NCBI RefSeq assembly: GCF_014490485.1
Contig: NZ_JACTVA010000029.1
Coordinates: 19,933 to 66,132 of the forward strand
Reading direction: 5' to 3'
From: Teichococcus aerophilus
Lineage (GTDB): Bacteria > Pseudomonadota > Alphaproteobacteria > Acetobacterales > Acetobacteraceae
Length of the DNA stretch: 46,200 bases
Position numbers and translations under genes: made by a program. Below, piece by piece: positions 16,020-24,233 of this stretch. The notes beneath the pieces were generated by a model that was given only the letters and a program-made list of their open reading frames with translations, did no database searches and was not told the origin of the DNA. Position 1 is the stretch's first letter. Every line of letters begins with the position of its first letter.

Positions 16020-17549
16020 TCAGCCCCCCCGCTGGATGGCAAAGCGGCGGCCGGCGGCCACACGGTCCAGCAGCTTGCGCAACAATTGCAGCATGTCGGC
16101 CTCGGCCCCCTGCGGGCGGCCAGCAAGCGTCCACAGCGCACCCAGCACCGCGACGTAGCTGACCATCCCGAGCCCAATGCCGCCGAACATCATCCACACC
16201 GCCGTGCCAGCGGCCGGTGGCGGCGGCGCCCAGCCCAGCCCGGTGCTCCACAACACCAGTGCCATGGAGGCCGAGGCTACCAGCGGGCGAACCACGCGGG
16301 CCACCAGGCGCGCAGCGCGCAGATGCAGCAGGCGCAGGGCGAAGATCATCAAGGTCACCTGCTCGATCGACATCACGACCGCCACCGCCACCGCCGCGCC
16401 GGTCAGCCCGTAGGCCGGGATCAGCACCAGCAGCAGCGGCACCCGCAGCAGGGCGGAGGCGGCCGAGATGGCCAGGATGGTCCGCAGCATGGCGCGGGCA
16501 TTCAGCAGGGCGATGCTGACATTGCCGAACAACGTCATCGTCCACGCCACGCCAAGGATCGCCACCACCGGCACCGCATCCAGCCAGGCCTGGCCGAAGC
16601 CCAGCGCCACCACCGGCCCGGCGATCAACGAGACGCCGAAGCCCGCCGGCAAGGTCAGCAACGCGATCAGGGAGAGGATGCGCAGATAGGCGTCCGCCAC
16701 GTCCTCTGTCCCACCGGTCCGCAGCGCGGCGGCGAAGCCGGGCATGCAGGCGCGGCAGATCGGGTCCACCACCTCCGTGGTCGGCAGGGTCGCGACCTCG
16801 ACGCCAACAGTGAAGATGCCGACCTGCACCGGCGCCAGCGTGCGGCCGATGACCAGGCTATCCATCCGGTCCCGCAATACGGCGGTGGTGCTGATCGCCC
16901 AGCTCCAGCAGGAGATCCCCGCCAGTTCCCGCCAGGCGGAGAGATCGAGGCGTGGGCGGTAAGGGCTGAGCACGTAGCTCATGGCAATGACGCCGAGCCG
17001 GTTGGTCAGGATGCCCAGCACCAGGGCCCAGTGGCTGCGCAGCACCATGGCGCCGCCGATGGTCACGGCGATGCCGGCCAGCCGGGGCAGCAATTGCAGC
17101 CGGAATTCCTTCTCGAACATCAGGTGCCGGCGGAAATCCACCGTGCCGACATTGGTCAGGCCAGCCGCCGCCGCCGACACGGCGATGGCCAGCAGCACAT
17201 CCTCCAGCCGCGCATCAGAGAAGAAGCGCGCCGCCGGCTCCGCTGCCGCCACGACGGCTGCGGCGACCAGGACGCCGCGCAGCAGGTTTAACGTGAAGGC
17301 GGTGTTGTACAGCGCCGGGCGTGGGTCCTTGGCGCGGATGATCTGGTCTTCCACACCGATGGAGAGACACACATCCAGCGTGGTGGCGAAGGCCGCCGCC
17401 AGCGCCACCAGGCCGAAATCGTCCGGCGCCAGCAGGCGCACCAGCACCAGCGTGCTGGCCAGGCCCAGCAGGCGCGTCAGCATGCGCCACGCCACCACCC
17501 AGCCGGCGCCGCGCATGGTGCGGCCCAGGATGCTTCCTTCCGGCGTCAT
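16020..17549 (-). CDS. Oligosaccharide flippase (Wzx/MOP-type polysaccharide exporter)
   Basis: 509 residues with about 12-14 membrane segments. The N-terminus GAGWVVAWRMLTRLLGLASTLVLVRLLAPDDFG is the usual Polysacc_synt/Wzx start (R-LL-PxDFG). Wzx proteins flip undecaprenyl-diphosphate-linked repeat units across the inner membrane. The start at 17549 overlaps the asparagine synthase stop by 4 nt (ATGA), so translation is coupled. This is the only flippase in the window and would serve the glycosyltransferases on both sides. Glycan specificity cannot be inferred. Confidence 0.93.
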   Translation of the reverse strand: MTPEGSILGRTMRGAGWVVAWRMLTRLLGLASTLVLVRLLAPDDFGLVALAAAFATTLDVCLSIGVEDQIIRAKDPRPALYNTAFTLNLLRGVLVAAAVVAAAEPAARFFSDARLEDVLLAIAVSAAAAGLTNVGTVDFRRHLMFEKEFRLQLLPRLAGIAVTIGGAMVLRSHWALVLGILTNRLGVIAMSYVLSPYRPRLDLSAWRELAGISCWSWAISTTAVLRDRMDSLVIGRTLAPVQVGIFTVGVEVATLPTTEVVDPICRACMPGFAAALRTGGTEDVADAYLRILSLIALLTLPAGFGVSLIAGPVVALGFGQAWLDAVPVVAILGVAWTMTLFGNVSIALLNARAMLRTILAISAASALLRVPLLLVLIPAYGLTGAAVAVAVVMSIEQVTLMIFALRLLHLRAARLVARVVRPLVASASMALVLWSTGLGWAPPPPAAGTAVWMMFGGIGLGMVSYVAVLGALWTLAGRPQGAEADMLQLLRKLLDRVAAGRRFAIQRGG

Positions 17550-19459
17550 GCTTCCACCAGTTCAGGCGCGGCGGAGCGCTGGCCCTCATGCGCCAGGAAG
17601 CCTTCGAGAACCAGCAACTGCCAGAGCGCCTGGCTATGGTCCCGGTGGCCGGAAGCGTGGCTGTCCACCATGGCGCCCAGCGCGCCGGGGTCGAACAGGC
17701 CGGAATCCAGCATGGGGCTATCCATCAGCCTCGCGCGGATGGCACCGGCCTGCCGGCAGAACTGGCCGCCGATCGCGGCCGCGAAGCCCTGCTTCGGGCC
17801 GTGCAGGACACTCGCCGGCACAAAGGGCGCCATGGCCTGCCGCAGCACATGTTTGCCCTGGCCCCGGTGCAGCTTGAGGCTGGTCGGCAGCGCCATGCCC
17901 CATTCCACCAGGGTATGGTCCAGCAAAGGCGGCCGCACCTCCAGCGAGACGGCCATGCTGGTGCGGTCCACCTTGGTCAGGATGTCGCCCGGCAGGAAGG
18001 TGTGCAGGTCCGCGTACTGAGCTTGCAGCAGTGGGGCATCCTCGTCGCATTCGTCCATCAGCTCGACGAAGCGGGTGGCCGGGTCATACCCATCCAGCTC
18101 CGCTCGCAAGGAGGGGGAGAGCAGGGCGCGGCGCTGCTCCGCATGGACGCGGCAGACCGTGCGGTAGTAACCCAGGGCGCTGTCCAGGCTGATCTCGGTC
18201 AGGGTGTGCTTGGCGCGCAGCCAGCGGGGCGCCCGGTCTAGCTTGGGATAGATGCTGGCCAGGCCGCCCAGCACCCGGCGCCGGGCGGTGGCGGGCAGGT
18301 AGGACCGCACGGCCTCCGCCATCTGGTGAAAGCGGTAGCGGCGGTAGCCGGCGAACACCTCGTCACCCCCATCGCCGGAGAGCGCGACGGTGACCTGCTG
18401 CCGGGCCAGCCGGCAGACGGCCAGGGTGGGCACGGCGGAATGGTCGCCGAACGGTTCGCCGAACAGGGCCGACTGGCTCCGTGCGGCGCTGACATAGTCG
18501 ATCTCCGCCGCTTGCGCTTGGTGGCGCGTGCCCAGCCGGGCGGCCATGGCGGCTGCGGCGGGCCGCTCATCGGCCCCGCCCGGGAAGCCGATGGTGAAGG
18601 TGCGCAGGGAGGTGGACGCGCGGGCCGCCATGGCGGTGACCGCGCTGGAATCCACGCCGCCGGAGAGGAAGCTGCCGAGCGGCACATCCGCCATCAGCCG
18701 CATCCGTACCGATGCCTCCAGCCGCGCGGCCAGTTGCTCGGCCGGCTGGGCAGGGGTCGGTGCCAGCGTCGTGGGTGGAGACCAGTAGCGACGGGGCGCT
18801 GGCAGGGTGGCGATGGCCGGGCGATGCAGCAGCAGCAGGTGGCCCGGCGGCAGGCGATGGATGCCGGCATAGATGGTCGCCGGGTCCGGCACATAGCCGA
18901 GCGCCAGGAAGTCCTCGATCGCATTAGGGTTCAGGCGGCGCGACAGCTCCGGGATGACCAGCAACCCCGCCAACTCCGAGGCGAAGGCGACGCTGCCATC
19001 GGGCAGCTGCGCGTAGTGCAGCGGCTTCTCCCCCAGCCGGTCGCGGGCCAGCATCAGTTGCCCGCGGGCCTGGTCCCACAATGCCAAGGCGAACATGCCG
19101 TTAAGCCGGTCCAGGCAGGCCGGGCCCCATTCCCGCCACGCATGCAGGATGGCCTCGGTATCCGAGCGGGTGCAGAAGACATGCCCCGCCTCCTCCAGCT
19201 CACGCCGCAGGGATTCATGGTTGTAGATCTCGCCATTGAAGGCGATCGTCACCAGCCCGTCCGGCGTGGACATGGGCTGCGCGCCGCCGGCGAGATCGAC
19301 GATCGCCAGCCGGCGATGGCCGAGGCCGATGCCGGGCTCCAGATGGAAGCCTTCGCCATCCGGACCACGGTGGCGGAGCGCGTCCGTCATCCGGCGCAGC
19401 AGCTGCGCATCGGGCTGCCGATCGCCGGCAAAGCGGAACAAACCTGTCAGACCGCACAT
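17546..19459 (-). CDS. asnB: Asparagine synthase-type amidotransferase, exosortase A-associated
   Basis: 637 residues, close to the length of TIGR03108 (exosortase A system-associated amidotransferase 1). Class II glutaminase domain, residues 2 to about 190: Cys2 nucleophile (MCGLTG), RHRGPDGEG, FNGEIYN, TRSDTEAIL. Synthetase domain from about 210: PP-loop FLSGGVDSSAV for ATP, then GFPGGADERPAAAAMA and VALSGDGGDEVFAGYRRY. All catalytic residues are present. In exosortase/EPS loci these enzymes probably amidate a sugar acid or a peptide-like substituent rather than make free asparagine; that is inference. RBS AGGA lies about 10 nt before the ATG. First gene of a three-gene coupled set with the flippase and GT2. 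Confidence 0.93.
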   Translation of the reverse strand: MCGLTGLFRFAGDRQPDAQLLRRMTDALRHRGPDGEGFHLEPGIGLGHRRLAIVDLAGGAQPMSTPDGLVTIAFNGEIYNHESLRRELEEAGHVFCTRSDTEAILHAWREWGPACLDRLNGMFALALWDQARGQLMLARDRLGEKPLHYAQLPDGSVAFASELAGLLVIPELSRRLNPNAIEDFLALGYVPDPATIYAGIHRLPPGHLLLLHRPAIATLPAPRRYWSPPTTLAPTPAQPAEQLAARLEASVRMRLMADVPLGSFLSGGVDSSAVTAMAARASTSLRTFTIGFPGGADERPAAAAMAARLGTRHQAQAAEIDYVSAARSQSALFGEPFGDHSAVPTLAVCRLARQQVTVALSGDGGDEVFAGYRRYRFHQMAEAVRSYLPATARRRVLGGLASIYPKLDRAPRWLRAKHTLTEISLDSALGYYRTVCRVHAEQRRALLSPSLRAELDGYDPATRFVELMDECDEDAPLLQAQYADLHTFLPGDILTKVDRTSMAVSLEVRPPLLDHTLVEWGMALPTSLKLHRGQGKHVLRQAMAPFVPASVLHGPKQGFAAAIGGQFCRQAGAIRARLMDSPMLDSGLFDPGALGAMVDSHASGHRDHSQALWQLLVLEGFLAHEGQRSAAPELVEA

Positions 19460-19538
19460 TCAACGCTTATCCTGCTGACACGGCGCGCAAAGACGGGTAC
19501 GTCCGGCGCATCGGCGGTAACGAAAGGGTGATGGGCGA

Positions 19539-19685
19539 ATGGCGCCTCAGGAGCATGGTGGACCGCCGGGCGGTGGCCCGACGGAACGTCGCTGGTCATG
19601 GCCCGCAGCGGCACTGCTGATCGTCGCGTGCTCCGTGCTGGGCTGGCTGTTCATCGCCTTCGTGCTCAATACCGTTCTGCGCTGA
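19539..19685 (+). CDS. Small single-pass membrane protein, 48 aa, unknown
   Basis: ATG at 19539 to TGA at 19685, read directly from the sequence. The product begins MAPQEHGGPPGGGPTERRW, then has one clear hydrophobic span (about residues 21-43, WPAAALLIVACSVLGWLFIA) and a short tail ending NTVLR. AGGG about 10 nt upstream fits a ribosome binding site. Positive residues before the span predict an N-in topology. It sits in the 206-nt gap between the divergent amidotransferase and the convergent epimerase, overlapping the latter's 3' end by 20 nt. The hydrophilic-then-TM composition is unlikely by chance, but I recognise no family. Confidence 0.55.
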   Translation: MAPQEHGGPPGGGPTERRWSWPAAALLIVACSVLGWLFIAFVLNTVLR

Positions 19686-20643
19686 CGGGCAGGAACGGAC
19701 CGGGCTGGTCGATGAGGCCGGGCCGCCCGGCGCCAATCCAAGCCAGGGTCTCGGCCAGGCCATCCCGCAGGGTCGTCGCCGCGCTTGTCGCCAAACGCTG
19801 ACGCGCCAGGGCGGGCTGGCCCAGGGAATGACGGATCTCCCCCGCGCGGGCCGGCTGGTGCCGCAGCGTCAGGGACGTCCCGCACAGATCGGCAATGATG
19901 GAGGCAAGGTTCAGGATCGAGGTCGGCTGGCCGGTGCAGACATTGTACACCGGCGCTGACGTCGAAGCTGTGTCCATCGCCGCCAACAGCATCCGCACGA
20001 CATCGGCGACATAGACGAAGTCCCGCGTCTGCAGGCCATCGCCGAACACGTCCACGGCCTCGCCACGCGCCAGGCGGTCGCAGAACACCGAGATCACGCC
20101 CGAGTAGGGTGAGCGGGGGTCCTGGCGTGGGCCGTAGACGTTGAAGAAGCGCAGGCCGGTGGTCGCCACCCCATGGGTGTGGCCGGCGACCAGCGCGTGC
20201 TGCTCACATCCCAGCTTGTCCGCGCCATAGGCGGAGAGGGGGCGGGGCCGCACATCCTCATGCAGCGGCAGGACGGTGCTGTCGCCATAGATGGCGGCGG
20301 AGGAGGCATAGACCACGGGGATGCCGTGGCGCCGCGCTTCCTCCAGCAGCGCGATGGTGCCGGAGAGGTTGGCGCGGTGCGTGCCGTACCAATCCTGCAC
20401 GCCGCGCTGGACTGAGGCGATGGCCGCCAGATGATAGCAGACATCCACGCCTGCCAGCGCCTGGCGCACTGTCGCGGGGCGCGCGACATCGCCAATCAGG
20501 AGCGCCGCGCCGGGAGCCAGATTGGCTTCGGAGCCGGTGGAAAGATCATCCAGCACCCGCACCCGGTCGCCGCGCGCACGCAGGGCCGAGCAGAGGTGCG
20601 AGCCGATGAAACCACAGCCACCTGTGACAAGTACGGTCGCCAT
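19666..20643 (-). CDS. NAD-dependent sugar epimerase/dehydratase (UDP-glucose 4-epimerase-like)
   Basis: 325 residues from the ATG at 20643, chosen because GGAAGG lies 10 nt upstream; a TTG at 20664 is less likely. Extended SDR: NAD-binding VLVTGGCGFIGSHL, then DDLSTG and YHLAAIASV, catalytic Ser region ASSAAIYG and Tyr-x3-Lys in YGADKLG. The substrate-binding part has LRFFNVYGPRQDP and GDGLQTRDFVYVADVV. Best fit is a UDP-hexose or UDP-HexNAc 4-epimerase (WbpP/GalE-like) supplying a nucleotide sugar to the EPS pathway; substrate is inferred. It is separated from the upstream gene by an AT-rich 267-nt region and probably has its own promoter. Confidence 0.92.
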   Translation of the reverse strand: MATVLVTGGCGFIGSHLCSALRARGDRVRVLDDLSTGSEANLAPGAALLIGDVARPATVRQALAGVDVCYHLAAIASVQRGVQDWYGTHRANLSGTIALLEEARRHGIPVVYASSAAIYGDSTVLPLHEDVRPRPLSAYGADKLGCEQHALVAGHTHGVATTGLRFFNVYGPRQDPRSPYSGVISVFCDRLARGEAVDVFGDGLQTRDFVYVADVVRMLLAAMDTASTSAPVYNVCTGQPTSILNLASIIADLCGTSLTLRHQPARAGEIRHSLGQPALARQRLATSAATTLRDGLAETLAWIGAGRPGLIDQPGPFLPVSAERY

Positions 20644-20724
20644 GTTTGTAAGACCTTCCGACAACGTTGCCCGTTCGGAATGCTAACTAAGTACAGGCAA
20701 ATGATGAAGTGTAAAAAATGCTGA

Positions 20725-20758
20725 GTTTCAATTTACATTTTAAATGTAGAATTGGAAC
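20725..20758. promoter_or_regulatory. 34-nt AT-rich inverted repeat upstream of the epimerase gene
   Basis: Arms gtttcaatt-tacattt and aaatgta-g-aattggaac pair with one bulge and one mismatch. It lies 82 nt upstream of the epimerase start, in the AT-rich gap 20644-20910 that otherwise has no gene. A stem this AT-rich makes a poor terminator, so an operator or curved promoter element is more likely. It contains AATTTACATT (20730-20739), which recurs at 34649-34658 in the main EPS promoter region. Confidence 0.5.
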
Positions 20759-20910
20759 TTCAAGTAAATAAGTAAAATTCCGCGTAAATAACCTGTAAAG
20801 AATCCCGCTATATTCCAACTTGATGAAATGCCGGATGCCGCAGCTGGCTGGCACGGCCTATCACGCCGCTCCGCACCAAGGTCCGCCAGCGCCCCAACAT
20901 GGCCGGAATG

Positions 20911-22143
20911 TCAGAATCCGAGGCTGGGCCTGCGTTTTTGCAGCATCCGCAGATACGGCCCGAATTCGATTCCCCGCCAACCCGTGGCCAAGGCGGGGGA
21001 TGCTGTCAGGCGGCGGTAGATCGTGGCGAAGGCCTCGATCATCCGCTCGCTATCGAAGTCCCGCATGATGCGCGCCCTGCCAGCGTCGCCTAACTTGACA
21101 CGCAGCTGCGGGTCCGCCGCCAGACGGTCCATCACACTGGCAAGCGTGGCGACAATCGCGGCTTCCTCGCCAGGCTCGACCAGCAGGCCGGTCACGCCGT
21201 CCTGCACCACCTCCGGCACCCCCCCACAGCGCATGCCGATGGTGGGAAGGCCGCAATAGCCGGCTTCGGCGAAGACGAGCCCATAGGCCTCGTCGTGCGA
21301 TGCCAGGGCGAAGCAATCCGCTTCCATGTACATGTCGGCCAGCGCCGAACGGGCGCCGAGCAGATGCACTCGCTGGGTCAGGCCCAGCTCCGCGATCAGG
21401 GCCTCCAGTCGGCCGCGGTCGCTGCCTTCGCCGACCAGGACCAGATGCGCGTTCCGCTCGGCCGGCAGGCGCTGCAGCGCCGCGATCAGCCTGTCATGCC
21501 CCTTGCGCGGAATCAGCGACCCGACCGCGAGGATAACGAAATCCTCGGCCGCAATGCCCAGCTCCTGCCGGAAGCCACGATGGTCGCCGCCACTCATGCG
21601 GATCCAGTCGATGCCGTTCGGGATCACCTCGGTACGGCCATCGGGAAGTCCGTCCTGCTGCAAGCCCTGCAGGGTGGAGCGGGAGACACCGACCAGCAGC
21701 GGCACCAAATGCAGCAGGCAGACATAGCGGGAGCGCGGAAGGTAATTGGCATGCAGATGCGCCAGCATCGGCACACCCATGCTGCGGGCAACCGGCGCCA
21801 GCCACTGGCAGGGTGCCGCGCTGTTGGCGTGCACGCAGTCCACCTTTTCCCGCCGTATCATGCGCCGGGCCTCGGACATCAGCCGCAGCACCATCCGTGG
21901 CGAGAAGCGGGGCGAGGCGTAGTCCAGGAAATACGCCATCGGGGAGACATGGACCTGCACGCCCAGCGCCCGGGCCTCCGCCGCCATCACCTCCGAATTG
22001 CACCAGAGCACCGGACGGAACTGCTTGCGGTCCAGCCCGCCCATCAGGTCCAGCAACACCCGCTCACTGCCACGGATCCAGTTTTCGCCGTAATGCGCGA
22101 AGAGAATCGTCAGACGCTGCTGCATGCCTTGGCGCTTTGTCAT
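20911..22143 (-). CDS. Glycosyltransferase, family 4 (GT-B)
   Basis: 410 residues; the ATG at 22143 overlaps the upstream stop (ATGA). N-terminal half: LTILFAHYGENWIRGSERVLLDLM, with a Gly-Ser-Glu loop, and VDCVHANSAAPCQWLAPVARS. C-terminal half: VGSLIPRKGHDRLIAAL, LVGEGSDRGRLEALI and ASHDEAYGLVFAEAGYCGLPTIGMRCGG, the GT4 E-x7-E donor site. Predicted cytoplasmic sugar transferase for the exopolysaccharide. It is the last gene of the long leftward operon that starts at 34556. Sugar specificity unknown. Confidence 0.92.
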   Translation of the reverse strand: MTKRQGMQQRLTILFAHYGENWIRGSERVLLDLMGGLDRKQFRPVLWCNSEVMAAEARALGVQVHVSPMAYFLDYASPRFSPRMVLRLMSEARRMIRREKVDCVHANSAAPCQWLAPVARSMGVPMLAHLHANYLPRSRYVCLLHLVPLLVGVSRSTLQGLQQDGLPDGRTEVIPNGIDWIRMSGGDHRGFRQELGIAAEDFVILAVGSLIPRKGHDRLIAALQRLPAERNAHLVLVGEGSDRGRLEALIAELGLTQRVHLLGARSALADMYMEADCFALASHDEAYGLVFAEAGYCGLPTIGMRCGGVPEVVQDGVTGLLVEPGEEAAIVATLASVMDRLAADPQLRVKLGDAGRARIMRDFDSERMIEAFATIYRRLTASPALATGWRGIEFGPYLRMLQKRRPSLGF

Positions 22144-24233
22144 GACCGGCCGCAGCGGCCGGCGCCGCGCGGTACGATGTTGAACAGGGGATCGCGGCGG
22201 AAATCCTGCTGCCGCGTGAAGGGTGCGCCGGCACCGGCCAGCCAGCTATGGGCCGCGCGCGCTTCCGGCGAGCCGATGACGTCCACCAGCGCCGCCAGGG
22301 TTTGCAGGGCGAGCTGGGCGTAGTCGCCTTCCGTCTTGCGCCATTGCGGGCCGTTGGACAGGTCCCGGGCCCGCATGGCCTGGCCGGTTTCCGCCCAGCT
22401 CCGCAGCGGCCGCGCCACATCGCCCTTGGAGCTGCCGGCGATCAGGTATGCCACGCCATCCCGCGGGTCGAACCCCTTGGCGGCGGAGAGGAAGCGGCCC
22501 GCGAGGAAATTGCTCATCCAGGCCAGAACCACCTTCGCATCGTCCTGCCCGCGCCGCGCGGCGGCGGCGGCGGTGGAGGCGAAGTAGTCCTGCTGCCAGG
22601 GCGGCAGCACATCCGCCACGCCGTAGACACCGGGAATGCAGCCGCGCAATTCGCCCTGCTCGTTGCTCCAGGCTGGCAGTTGCGCGCGCACCCAGGCCCA
22701 GTTGCTGCTGGCACAGGTGCGCAGATAGGGCAGGTTTGGGTCGCCGTCCGGGCTGGCCCAGCTGGCATTGTCCAACTGCCGCAGAGACCAGGCGGCGCCA
22801 CGGACCTGGTTGGAGCGCACGACGTTCAGCCCTTCGGCCGGGCCGGAATTGGCCGGGTGGCCGCGCGTCTCCGGCCACTGCGAGACGACGCACCAGGCTG
22901 CCTGCGCCTGCAGGCCATCCAGGAAAGCCCGGCGCCCCGTCAGCAGGAATGGCACGAAGCTGAGATCCGGCTGGTGGGCGCTGTCCAGCGTCCAGCCGCC
23001 GTCGCCAGGGATCTGTTGTGACAGGCCGCCGGGGGGCGGCCCGCCACGTGAATCGGTCCAGAGCCGGGGCCAGCGGCGTGCATCCAGCCAGCCACCCTGG
23101 CCGTTGCCGCCGGTAGGGTCCCAGAGATGCCAGGGAATGCTGCCGGCCGCTTCCGCCTGGCCGATGGCGAAGGCCGCCGCCCGGCTGTCACCCGTCATCA
23201 GCCAGACGACCTGCGGCTGGGTGGCGGGGCCGATATCGGACCGGCCGCCGGTCTGGCTCATATCCTGCGTGATGCCTCGGGGGCTGAACGGCGTTGCCCA
23301 GTCGGGCGCGGCCGTGGCGCGCGCCATCTGCGCCAGGATGCTATCATCGACCCCCGTGGTCAGGTCGTAGCGCGCCACGGCGCCGGCGTCGGCCAGGTAG
23401 CTGACGTCGTGGCGGATGAAGGGCGGCTGGCCGAGCGGCGCGACCACCGCCTGCCGGCCCCAGCCGGTATATTGCGGCTGCCGTGCGATATCGAGGCGCC
23501 CCAGCTCCTTCCCGTTCAGCACCAGCCGGGCGCGGTAGCGGGCCGCGCCGCCACCGCCGCGCATGGCGATGTCGTTGCGGAACCATGCATCGATCTGCAC
23601 GGCGCCACCGGCCTGCACCGTGACATCGGCCACCACCCGCAGCGAACTGACGCCGCCTGCGGCACGGGATGGCACCATGGCCTCAACCCGGCCTTGCAGC
23701 GCCAGCAGGCCGGACTGGAAGCGCTGCCCGCGCAGCCCGGCCGGCAGCAACTCCATCGTCCAGCTTTCGCCGGAGGGGCCGGTGACTTCCAGCGAGGCCT
23801 GGTGGCGACCCCAGACCGCTTCATCCAGCACGCCAGCCGGCCCGGTGCCGGCAAACAACACGACCCCGGCCGCCTGCCCGTTGTTCAGCGCGGGCGCCGC
23901 CAGCGTGACGATGGCCAGTCGTGCCGAACCGTCCGGATGGCGGTTCAGGATATCAATCTGGACGGGCAGGGGCTGGCCGTTCTCCCGCCGCGCCTGCAGG
24001 GCCTGCCCCGCCGGCAGGTCGCCCGCCTTGAAGGCTTGCCCAAACGCGACGACGCTGCCGGCCTGTCCGCCACGCCCTTCCAGCATCAGCCCGACAATGT
24101 CGCCGGCACGCGAGGGGCAGGGCAGGGCGGTGGCACGTGCGGACTGCGCATGGGCGCAGCCGGGGGCGGCGAGGAGACCCGCGAGGCCGAGCATGGCCTC
24201 ACGACGGCCTGGCACCCATTGCGGCCCGTTCAT
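22140..24233 (-). CDS. Exported protein of unknown function (Tat-type signal), within the EPS operon
   Basis: 697 residues. The N-terminus has a twin-arginine-like signal GRREAMLGLAGLLAAPGCAHAQ; APGC could also act as a lipobox, so it may be a periplasmic protein or lipoprotein. The region at about 35-130 is beta-rich (SRAGDIVGLMLEG, then PVQIDILNRHPDGSARLA) and recalls the N-terminal barrel of exo-rhamnogalacturonan lyase/YetA-like proteins. The middle and C-terminus are Trp-rich and helical (IPWHLWDPTGG, NSGPAEGLNVVRSNQVRGAAW, then WRKTEGDYAQLALQTLAALVDV), like an alpha/alpha-toroid of polysaccharide-active enzymes. This is structural impression, not a confident match. ATGA overlaps on both sides tie it to two glycosyltransferases. 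It may trim or modify the exported polysaccharide. Confidence 0.88.
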   Translation of the reverse strand: MNGPQWVPGRREAMLGLAGLLAAPGCAHAQSARATALPCPSRAGDIVGLMLEGRGGQAGSVVAFGQAFKAGDLPAGQALQARRENGQPLPVQIDILNRHPDGSARLAIVTLAAPALNNGQAAGVVLFAGTGPAGVLDEAVWGRHQASLEVTGPSGESWTMELLPAGLRGQRFQSGLLALQGRVEAMVPSRAAGGVSSLRVVADVTVQAGGAVQIDAWFRNDIAMRGGGGAARYRARLVLNGKELGRLDIARQPQYTGWGRQAVVAPLGQPPFIRHDVSYLADAGAVARYDLTTGVDDSILAQMARATAAPDWATPFSPRGITQDMSQTGGRSDIGPATQPQVVWLMTGDSRAAAFAIGQAEAAGSIPWHLWDPTGGNGQGGWLDARRWPRLWTDSRGGPPPGGLSQQIPGDGGWTLDSAHQPDLSFVPFLLTGRRAFLDGLQAQAAWCVVSQWPETRGHPANSGPAEGLNVVRSNQVRGAAWSLRQLDNASWASPDGDPNLPYLRTCASSNWAWVRAQLPAWSNEQGELRGCIPGVYGVADVLPPWQQDYFASTAAAAARRGQDDAKVVLAWMSNFLAGRFLSAAKGFDPRDGVAYLIAGSSKGDVARPLRSWAETGQAMRARDLSNGPQWRKTEGDYAQLALQTLAALVDVIGSPEARAAHSWLAGAGAPFTRQQDFRRDPLFNIVPRGAGRCGRS

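Noticed and set aside
15978-17291. 437-codon plus-strand frame
   Set aside because: Antisense to the flippase; His/Gln/Arg-rich low-complexity product.
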